The translations under genes and the position numbers were made by a program. Shown here piece after piece: positions 41,319-51,400 of a stretch of DNA of 64,000 bases. The DNA comes from Porites lobata (taxonomy: Eukaryota > Cnidaria > Anthozoa > Scleractinia > Poritidae): the NCBI GenBank assembly GCA_942486035.1, contig CALNXK010000167.1, positions 1,087,501-1,151,500 of the forward strand, written 5' to 3'. Numbering within the stretch: the first letter of the stretch is position 1; each line of letters opens with the position of its first letter. The notes under the pieces are model-generated. The model was not told the DNA's origin. It did no database searches and saw only the letters and a list, made by a program, of their open reading frames with translations.

Positions 41319-44109
41319 GCGTGGACTAATCCTTTTGGAAAGTTTTATTTTTTGGACGTTTTTAAAAGTTTTCTTATCTTGTCTAAAAACTACTCTTTTC
41401 TACTGAGAATATCTGGAAACGATCTTTCTTTCCTTGATTTCGAAAAAACAAGAAGCATGGACTAACCCGTTTGGAAAATTTCGACTTTTAGGCTTTTTTC
41501 GAAACTTAGCTTTTTCTTGACTGGAATTTAATATATTCTATTCACAATACTGAAAAATAATCTTTTCTTGCTTAATTTGCCTAAAAAACACACATGAGAA
41601 AAGGTTGGATTTTTTTACAAAAACCGTGGACTAACCCCTTCGGAAAATTTTTTATTTATTGACTTTTTTAAAACTTTTTTTCTGCTTTAAAAACCATTGT
41701 TTTCTATTTAGAATATCTGTAAACGATATTTTCTTGCTTGATTTGCCAAAAAAAAAAAAAAAAAAAACACAGGAGAAAAAGTTCGTTTTGTTGACAAAAA
41801 GCATGGACTAACCCCTTAGGAAAATTTAAACTTTTTGGACTGTTTTGAAATCTTACTTTTTTCGAAATAAATGTAATTTATTCTGTCCAGAATACTAAAA
41901 AATGATTTTGTCTGGCTGGATTTGCTTAAAAATCACAGTTAAGAAAATGTTCGATTTTTTGACAACAAGCATGGATTAGCCCCTTTGGGAAATTTCGTTT
42001 CTTAGGCCTTTTTTGACACTTCGCTTTTCTCGACTAGAATTTACTTTATTCTATCCACAATATTGAAAAATAACCTTTTCTGGCTTGATTTGCCTTAAAA
42101 ACGTACATGAGAAAAGGTTGGATTTTTTGACAAAAAGCATAGACTAACCCGTTTGGAAAATTTCGATTTTTTGGACTTTTTTGAAAGTTCACTTTTTTCG
42201 ACTAAAATGCACTTTATTCTATCCAGAATGTTAAAAAATGATTTTCTCTGACTTGATTTGCCCAAAAATCACGATTAAGAAAAAGCTGAATTTTTTGAAA
42301 AAAAGTATGGACTAACCCCTTTGCAAAAAATTCGATTTTTTTGGATTTTTATAAAAGTCGTCTTTTTCTGGTCCCTTTGGAAAATTTCGATTTTTAGGAA
42401 TTTTTTAAAAGTTCTGTTTACTGCTCAAAAATCATTCTTTTGTATTTGGAATATCCAAAAACGATCTTTTCTGGCTTGATTTTCCCCAAAATACACATGA
42501 AAAAAAAATTAATTTTTTGACAAAAAGCATGGATTTCAATTTTTTGACTTTTTTAAAAGTTCTCTTTTCTGGTCTAAAAACAAATCTTTTCCACTTAAAA
42601 TATCCAGAAACGATCTTTTCCGGCTTGATGTACCCAAAAATACATTTGAGAAAAAGTTCGATTTTTTGACAAAAAGCATGGACTAAACCCTTTGGAAAAG
42701 TTCGATATTTTGGACTTTTTTGAAACTTCACTTTTTTTTTTTACTAAAATGCACTTTATTCTATCCATAATATTTAAAAATGATCTTCTCTGGCTTAAGT
42801 TGCCCCCAAAAAAACAATTAAGGAAAAGACTACGATTTTTTCACAAAAAGCATAGACTCATTAACCCTTTGCAAAAGTTCGATGTTTTGAATTTTTATAA
42901 AAGTCGTCTTTTCTGGTCTAAAAACCAATCATTTCTTTTTGGAATATCAAAAAACAATCTTTTCTGGCTGGATGTGTCCAAAGATACATTTGAGAAAAAG
43001 TTTGATTTTTTGAAAAAAAGAATGGACCCAAAACAATTTTGGGAAAATTTTGATTTTTTGGTATTTTTTTAAAAGTCTTCTTTTTAAGTGTAAAAGCCAT
43101 TCTTTTCTATTTGGAATATCCGAAAACGATCTTTTGTTGCTTGATTTAAAAAAAAAAACACCTTAGAAAAAGTTCGAGTTTTTGACGAAAAGCATGGACC
43201 TACCCTTTTTGGAAGATTTTGATTTTTTGGTCTTTTTTTAAAAGTCTTCTTTAATTTCAAGTGTAAAAACCATTATTTTCTATTTGAAATATCCGAAAAC
43301 GATCTTTTGTTGCTTGATTTAAAAAAAAAAACCACCAGAAAAAAAAGTTCGAGTTTTTGACGAAAAGCATGGACTAACCCCTTTGGAAAATTTTGATTTT
43401 TTGGTCTTTTTTTAAAAGTCTCCTTTTTAATTGTAAAAACCATTCTTTTCTATTTGGAATATCCGAAAACGATCTTTCGTTTCTTGGTTTAAAAAAAACA
43501 CCTGATAAAAAGTTCGAATTTTTGACGAAAAGCATAGACTAACCCGTTTGCAAAAATTCGATGTTTTGGTCTTCTATAAAGGTCCTCTTTTCTGGTCTAA
43601 AAACCAATCATTTTAGAATATTAAAAAACAATTTTTTCTGGCTGGATGTGCCCAAAGATACATTTGAGGAAAAGTTTGATTTTTTGCAAAAAGCATGGAG
43701 TAACCCTTTTGGAAAATTTTTTTTTTTTTGGTCTTTTTTTAAAAGTCTTCTTTTTAAGTGTAAAAACCATTCTTTCCTATTTAGAATATCAAAAAACGAT
43801 CTTTTTGGCTTTTTTGCCCATTAACTACGCATTAGAAAAAGTTTATTTTGTTTGAGAGAAAGCATGGACAAACCCCTTTGCAAAATTTCGACGTTTTAGA
43901 CTTTTTTGGTGTTGAGAGCTTTCTTTTTTATCCAGAATATCAAAAATCGATCTTCTCTCTCTTGATTTTCCCAAAAACTCAAGTGACAAAAAATGTGATT
44001 TTTTGCAAAAAGCATGGAGTAAACCCTTTGGAAATAACAATTTTTCTGGATTTTTGGAAATTTCATTTTGTCAGTCCAAAGAGCATTTTTTTCTATTAAG
44101 AACGTCTAG
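41319..44109 (-). repeat. Inverted, diverged satellite subfamily
   Basis: About 17 monomers of roughly 165-175 bp. On the + strand they read GACAAAAAGCATGGACTAAC, CCCTTTGGAAAATTTCGATT, TTTGGACTTTTTT, TTTTCTGGTCTAAAAACCA, GGAATATCC and CTTTTCTGGCTTGATTTGCC. The reverse complement aligns in order with the main satellite: GGCAAATCAAGCCAGAAAAG with GGCAATATAGGCCAGGAAAA, then GGATATTCC, AAAAAGTCCAAAAATCG and CCAAAGGGGTTAGTCCATGC. It is therefore a sister subfamily in opposite orientation, not an unrelated repeat. Poly-A tracts (for example near 41,750) interrupt it. Frames such as 42,692-43,072 are repeat read-through. Confidence 0.88.
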
Positions 44110-46375
44110 CTAAAATAAGCTTGGAATTATTGTTTCTTTTTTAATATTTTAGATAGTAAGGTCTCTTTTCTAAGTACAAAAGTTTTTTTGTTTTAAAATA
44201 GGGGTGAAATTTGAAATTTTGTCCTTTTTTTGTTAAAATTTGTAAATTTTTGTAGTTTGGTTTTGAAGAATACCAGCTTCGAAGTAATTTTTCTGATATT
44301 CTAGATAGAAAGAAAGACTTGAGAAAGTGAAGGCTTAAAATGGTCGCGAAATTCAACATTTTTGCTCAGGGTTTAGTTCATGATTCTGTTTAAAATTTTG
44401 AAAAATTTCTATTGTTTTTTTTTGGCAAATAAGATTGGAATTATTGTTTTGATATTTTAGATCGATAGGAAACTTCTTTAGACAATGAAATTGTTTTTTG
44501 AATAATATTGGAAAAGTTTACTTCTTTTAGGTTTAGTTAGTCCTTGATGATTTTGGTTCAAAAGTTTAAAAATTTCTTTGTCTCATTTTTGGCCAAACCA
44601 AGTTGGGAATTATTGGTGTTTAATATTTTAGATAGAAGGGAAGCTTTTTTAGACTATTAATTGTTTTTAAAGATAGGGGAAAAATTGCTCTTTTTGCAAA
44701 AGTTTTAGTCCATGGCTTTGGTCAAAAATTTAAGACATTTACATTCTTTGTTTGGTAAAATAACCTTAGATATTTTAAAGAGAAAGGAAACTTTTGTACA
44801 CTATTAGAATGTTGTTGCAAATAGTGGAAAGATTCGTTTTTTCCTAAAGGGATAAGTCCAAAAGAAATATTTAAGACATATATATTGACTGTTGATATTG
44901 TACATAGAAAATAAGGATCTCCAGACCTAGAAACAATGTAATTTTAAAAAAGTTGTAAAATTCGATGTTTTCGAAAATGCTTAGTGCAAGACTTACGTCA
45001 AAACTTTGAAAAATTTTCATTCTTTGTTTAAGGGGAAAATTAACTTGAAAATATTGGTTTTGTGATATTTTAGATAGAAAGAAAGCTTTTTTAGACAATA
45101 GTGGAAAAATTAGATTATTTCTAAAGGGGCTAGTCCATGATTTTGGTATGAAATTTGAAAAATTTCCGCTCGTTGTTTTTGGAAAATTTAGTTTAGTTTT
45201 ATTTTTTTATATTTTAGATGAAAACGAGGTTTTTCTAAACTATAAAAATGTTGTTTTAAATAGTCGAGGAACTTTCTTTTTTTTCTAAAGAGTTGTGTCC
45301 AAGATTTTGTCAAAAATATAAATCTTCTCACTAGTTTGTTTTTAGGCAAAATATGGCTAGATATATTGTATGTTTATATTGTAGATAGAAATGAAGCTCT
45401 CTGGACCTAAAAAATGCAATTTCAAAAAAGTCTTTAATTTTATTTCCAAAATAGTGGAAAAATTTGATTTTTTGCAAAGGGGTTAGTCCATGAATTTGGT
45501 CAGAAATTTAAAAATTTTTCATACATTATTGTCGGGCAAAATAAGCTTGGAATTATTGATTTTTGATATTTTAGACAGAAAGGAAGTGGGAAAATGTTGT
45601 TTGAAAATAGTCAAAAAATGGAGTTTTTTAAGGGGGTAGGTCAATCAAAATTTTCGAAATTGTTGATAGTTTCTTGTTTGAAGATTACAAGCTTAGAAAT
45701 TATTTTTGCTGATATTCTAGATAGAAAGGAAGTCTGTTTAGACATAGAAAAATGGGATTTAAAGTAGTCGCAAAATTTTATTTTTTGCATAGGGGTCAGT
45801 CTATGATTTTGGTCAAAAATCTGAATTGTTTGTTTCATAGTTTAGTTTTGTTTGGTCAACATAAGCTTAGAAATATTGCTGGCTTGTATTCTAGACAGAA
45901 AATAAGCCTATAATAAATTTAATTTAATTTTTTCCATCCTTCTCTTTTTGCAAAATAAGCTTTTATATATTGTTTTTTGATATTTTAGCTAGAAAGGAAG
46001 GCTTTCTACACAATGAGACTGATTTTTTTAAAATATATTTACAAACTTTGTTTATTTTCATAGGGGTTAGTTTATGAGTTTGGTCAAAAATTTGAAATTG
46101 TTTTTTAATTAGAGAGAAAAGAAGGGTTTTTAGAATACAAAAAACTATTTTGAAATAGGGGCAACATTTTAATTTTCCAAATCCATGATTTTGGTCAAAA
46201 ATGTGAATTTATTTCATAGATTATTTTTTGAGCAAAATAAGCCTCAAACATATATTGTTTGTTGATATTTAAGATAAAACAGTAGGCTTTCAAGATTACA
46301 AAAATGTAATTTTTTTATATCATAGGAAGTTTCGATGCTTTCGAAATAGGATCTTTATGATTTTGGAAAGTGATT
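44110..46375 (+). repeat. Third, most decayed satellite subfamily (+ orientation)
   Basis: From GCTAAAATAAGCTTGGAATT at about 44,111 the monomers read in the + direction again. The pattern is GGGTTAGTCCATGATTTTGG, TCAAAAATTTGAAAAATTTC, GGCAAAATAAGCTTGG, GATATTTTAGATAGAAAGG, a TAGAC motif and AAATAGTGGAAAAATT. About 13 degenerate units are recognisable with variable spacing. The last box-like motif is ATCTTTATGATTTTGG near 46,365, after which unique-looking sequence begins. This is the outer edge of the satellite domain. Confidence 0.85.
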
Positions 46376-48290
46376 TGCAATGATTTCACACATACACGAA
46401 TTGTATTCTCGAGTGCCTTTTATTAGCTTTCGGTTACTACTAATAGAAATTTTGGGATATTGGTTGCTGAGCAAGCAACCAAGAGTTCTTAACCATTGTT
46501 TAAACCACTCTAAATGCAGTGTGAGTGGAGTTATATACAATTAGCATACTAGCAATTATTTCTGACTGATCTATTTACGTTACAAAAATCATAAGCAAAA
46601 AATACAAAAAACTAATCTTTTGGATGTCAGAATGAGGCTGAAAATGATATGAAGAGCAAGGCAGATATCGGTGGGTGTCATCCGCCTCGATGACACCCCG
46701 ATTCAATCCACCTAATTTCTCATTCATAACAATAATTGTGTTACTGCTTTTCAAAATAAGGTTCTCATTTACCTTTTCTTCGGTACGTTCAGGATTTTAA
46801 CTGATGTTTAGTTAAGCAGATGTCCTTTAAATAGATGTTCTCATCCTTTGAGGGCTATTATTCTTGGCAAAAAGGGTGATAATATTCTCAAGCTTTTAAC
46901 TAAAATGGCTGAGGTACCGCGCCTTTCTGTCGATTTTTCCAGGGTACAAATGACATCAGAATGCCGATATTTGCAGAAGGTTTTTCAAATGTAGTCAACG
47001 GTATCTGGCTGTTAAGAATTTATGGGGGGATTTGAGCAAATTCAAACGAGGAAATATTTTGAATAAATAGTTAAGTTAGAGTATTTGAAATTAATATTTT
47101 TTTCCCGTGGTCTGAATATCTGTAAATAGGCCATTTTTACTTCTAAGACCAGAATTCATTTCGTTATTTCTTTCATATTAAAATTTGGTAATCCCTTTGA
47201 GGTTTCAGTAACAAGAGCCCTAATTTGCACAAGAAAGCCAAACACTAAAGGATTCTGGTAGTAGTAGTAGCAAAATGTCGCCATCATGCAAATGGCCTAT
47301 TGGTCTTTTCAAAAGATTTTTGCATAAAACTACTAGGAAGTAACGTTATTTTAACTTAAATCATTCATCCGACCATGTAAGAGTTCTTGGCCGACACAAA
47401 ATGTAATGAACAGTTGGACTTTTGGTTTGAGAAAAAATGGCATACACGATTTTTTGTTGTGATTTTTTTCTTTCTCTAGTATATCCTTATCATATTTGTT
47501 CAAGCTATAAAAGTTAGGTTTTGGGTGAAGACGCATTGTGAACCAATGGACCAGTTTCGATATCTGAAATATAAATGGTTTGGTTTGGTAGTATAAAACA
47601 GAAAAAATATTTGATTCATCCCTGAACCTCATCCAAGTATGAATCTTGATATATAGACATTGGTCTACATTGCTCACAAAACTCGAGCTTATTCCGGTTG
47701 CGTTTTGCTACCTCCTGGATGGATGGAATGCTTGAACGTCGTAAGGTTTGCCTCAGCAGTGGGAGTCTGAATGAAGTCGTTGGAAGGACTCGAAAAGACG
47801 ATTAGAGCAAATTCGGAGTTCGTCGCAATCAAACATCGAATGCTCCATTTACAATTAACCCAGGATTAGACCTAATTGGCCTTCGAATGGATAACTTGGC
47901 TATGGGTGAACAGAGACAAAGCGGATAAATATGAAAATGTCTATGAGAAATACTATGTCACGACTAGAACGCGGATTACAGATCCCGAGTCTAGCGTGCA
48001 TTTAAAGCTAAGCATCTCAGCTTTTAAAAATGTCCAGATACGCGTGGATGGAGTCAGACCCTTGAATAAAGAATGTAAACTGCAAGGCCTCCATTCCTAT
48101 GCTCATGCGTCGGAATGTCGACATTGAGGAGTCGTCAAGATGACTAAATAATTGTCTCATTTAGTGCTCTATCGCCTTCTTTGAAATACCTGAATCAAAC
48201 GAACTAGAATCTGTTCAAAAGGTTTTCAATGATGAAATTCAATATCATTAAATGAGTTTCAAAAGATTGATAGTTGACTGAAAGCGTTCT
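46376..48290. other. Spacer between satellite edge and tubulin gene
   Basis: No gene recognised. The longest frames (47,351-47,677 minus, 108 codons; 47,876-48,127 plus, 83 codons) show no family motif, no convincing splice context and no repeat structure. The only distinct structure I see is the hairpin at 46,673-46,698. The 3' untranslated region of the minus-strand tubulin gene must lie at the right end of this interval; I did not find a clear AATAAA signal for it. Confidence 0.6.
46673..46698. repeat. Perfect 10-bp hairpin
   Basis: GGGTGTCATC, loop CGCCTC, then GATGACACCC form a perfect stem. Flanking ATCGG on the left and CGAT on the right extend it imperfectly. It could be a short foldback repeat or a remnant of a palindromic transposon; no transcript can be inferred. 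Confidence 0.7.
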
Positions 48291-48425
48291 TTATATGTTG
48301 TTTGATGCGTCACCAGAGAACTCGACCAGCTCTTCGTATTCGTCTTCGTCATAGATGACATCATCAATCCCTGCATCCTCATACTGTTGGTATTCGGCTA
48401 TAAGGTCATTCATGTTAGAATCCGC
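48291..48425 (-). CDS. Beta-tubulin exon 6, carboxyl-terminal (residues 410-453)
   Basis: Starts ADSNMNDLIAEYQQYEDAG after the acceptor AAATTACAG and ends in SGDASNNI followed by TAA at 48,291-48,293. The tail is acidic (DEDEYEEL) but lacks a poly-Glu run and the EGEF-type axonemal motif, and it ends in uncharged residues. Confidence 0.92.
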   Translation of the reverse strand, partial: ADSNMNDLIAEYQQYEDAGIDDVIYDEDEYEELVEFSGDASNNI

Positions 48426-51400
48426 CTGTAATTTGAAAATAAAATTTCTTAAATTACCATTATTTTCTTTATTGGTGTACATATATTAAATTCGGCTCAT
48501 TGGTACAATATTTTCTTTTCGTAGCGACCATTTAGAAAACCGTGAATACATGAAAAATTCCAGGATGTGATGTTGATTTTGTACTGACCAATCATAAGAA
48601 AGATCAAAACACACAAGCAGACCGCAAAAACACAAACTAATTTTTCCCTTTAGGAACCCCACTGTGTTTAACTCAGTGGATCCTCAGATGAGAAGTCGCA
48701 GAAATGCATTGTAAGGCTCATTTCAAACGTCCAAATTTTCATGTGCCGAACCTTATCCTTTCAATAAAGTACATGAAAAGATCGACTTTTGATTCAATTA
48801 CGTCCGACATATGAATTAAGTTCGAGTGGCCTACATGGGAATTTCTACTGTGGAGCGATTCGTTTCAAAAGTCAAACTTTTCATGTGTCGAACCTAATGC
48901 ATAAATTAATATAATTTATTTTTACTGGTAAGCATTGCACACACTTGTGAAAATGGTTGTATCCGACTAGTTAAGTTCGAAGTCTGCAGTTAGATGCATA
49001 AAATGTTGGACATTTGAACTGGGCCTAAAAGGTGGAATACCTCTGTAAATTCCATGATATCCATGCCTTCAGTCGTGTACCAATGGAGAAACGCCCTTCT
49101 CCTGAACATCGCAGAAAACTGCTCTGTAAACCTCTTGAATGCTTCTTGAATGGCAGTACTGTTATATAGAAATGTAGCGGCGGTTTTTTGCCCTTTGGGA
49201 GGCACATTACACACGGCCGTTTTCATGTTATTTGGTATCCAGTCCACAAAAGCCGACGAATGCGCGTTTTGCATCTCCGAAATGGTTTCTTCGACATCTC
49301 TCATGGCCAGCTGGCCTCTGAACATGGCGGCAGCTGTGAGGTATCGTCCCTGTCTTGGATCACAAGCCACCATCATGTTCTGGGGTCCAAACATATTGCT
49401 TGTGAGTTCGGAGATGGCGTATGATCTGAAGCTTTGCGAACCTTGGCTAATGAGCGGTGCGTGGGAGGGGATGAAGAAATGAAGACGAGGAAATGGTACC
49501 ATGTTTACGGCGAGTTTTCTGAGGTCCGCGTTGAGCTGCCAAGATAGAGGACAATGAATCAATTGCAAAACCTCTCACATGCACTCCTTTTGAAGACTAT
49601 CGAGTCAAACTAGTTTTATCACAGCTATAAAACTCCAATCACATTATCACTCATTCGCAGAGCAGCGATACTTTTGGCTAGCGTCACGGACCTTGAGTCC
49701 GCTAGAAAGCTTCGAGACCTCATTATCCTCTTCGACAATCTGGGATGTTTATAGCCTCTAGATGAACCTTTCATCGCTTTATAGATAGACCCCTTCTTAA
49801 TAGAATTTATGCCTTAAATTAATTTAGTTCAAACTAAATATTGTTCATTTTTGCCTTTTTGAATAGACGAGAAAATTGATGACGTCACAAAAATTAAATT
49901 TCTAAAATTATGAGGTAGTTTGGCATATCTAGGAAGAATAAGATGAAAAGTGTTCCCTTGCGAAAAAAAACATCAGCCTGGTAATGCAAATTGGTGGCGG
50001 AGGTATAAGCACCGTGAGTTTAGATGTATACAATCCTTCTAGAATAGTTTACGATCCAAGCCAATTTTAGAAGGATTTGTTTGGCGTCGTGAAAGTATAA
50101 CCGTGCTTATATCTTCCCACCAACTTGCCCCAACAGACTGATCTTTGGCAAGGGAGCTTTTTTCATCTTCTTCCTTCTAAGTATGCTAGCTAATCCATTA
50201 TTTTACACAAATTCAATTTTTTTGACGTCCTGCTTCTTTACTACATTAATATCTACACACAAAAAATTAGACTTGGATCATATTATCTCGGGTAAAAATG
50301 AAGAGTTTTGCCACCGAATCAACAGCCCCATGAAAACTAGGATACAAATGCGGTATATATTTACTCTCTTTGCCTTTGATTTCCACGTAGTTTGTGCTTT
50401 TTTGGACTATGTTCACCCCGAGAAAATTTGATTTAAGCTACTCACCTGACCAGGGAAACGCAGTGATGTCGTCACACCTGCCATAGTGGTGGCCACTAAT
50501 CGGTTCAATTCGCTATAAGTGGGTGTCTTAAGTTTGAGAATGTTCGAACAGATATGATACAATGCTTCGTTATCAATACAAATAGCGGCATCTGCAATGT
50601 CAACAAGGTGATGGAAGCTTAAAGTAGCATTGTAGGGCTCTGTGACTGTTTCAGACACCCTCGGTGAGGGAAGCACAGAGAAGCTGCTTAGCAGTCTGTC
50701 TGGGTATTCTTCGCGAATCTTTGACATTAACAGCGAGCCAAGACCTGAACCAGTACCCCCACCTAACGAATGTGCAACCTGAAAGCCTTGGACGCAATCA
50801 CAGAATTCCGTAAGTTTGCGGATGCAGTCCATGCCTGATTCCAGTAGTTCCGAGCCCTCTGTGTAAAATCCCTTGGCCCAATTGTTTGCTGCACTGCTCT
50901 GACCTACATCAGAAATTGAAAAATAAACGGCGCTTTGAAGGTGATGTGGGCTTTTAGTTATTCATCGAGACTTCAGCTTTTATTCGAACTGACTGAAGCT
51001 ACCGTATTTAATTTGGGATGGTTGTATCAGAGCTCGTCGATTAACCATTATAGAGCGTGTATCGTAACTTCTTTGCATCCGTTTGCACACCCTGTTGCAT
51101 GTTGTTGGATGTTGTTGCGTGTTGTTGCGCAAAGTTTGAAACCGGTCAAACTTTTCAGCCAGCAACTCCCAACATATCTTTTGTTCCGTGATCGCCGAAG
51201 CGTAGCGCAACAATGTTGGATCCGTTTGCACAGCTCTTCCAACATTGTTGGGGCCACGCACGCTCATTACGCATGGATTACAAAGACTTATGGACTTATC
51301 CCACGATGCACTGCAGGTCCCAACATTGTTGGGAGTTGTTGCATCCGTTTGCACACCTCTGCCAACACGTACGCAACAACTCCCAACATTGTTGGCGCAA

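Noticed and set aside
42432..44359. Overlapping frames of 60-126 codons on both strands
   Set aside because: Read-through of the inverted satellite subfamily; several overlap on opposite strands and show only Phe/Lys-rich low-complexity sequence.
1..46375. Telomeric or rDNA interpretation of the array
   Set aside because: GGTTAACCC resembles telomere letters only superficially; no TTAGGG tandem tract and no rRNA sequence is present.
49150..49482. 110-codon plus-strand frame, and 78-codon frame at 49,188-49,424
   Set aside because: Antisense shadows of tubulin exon 5.
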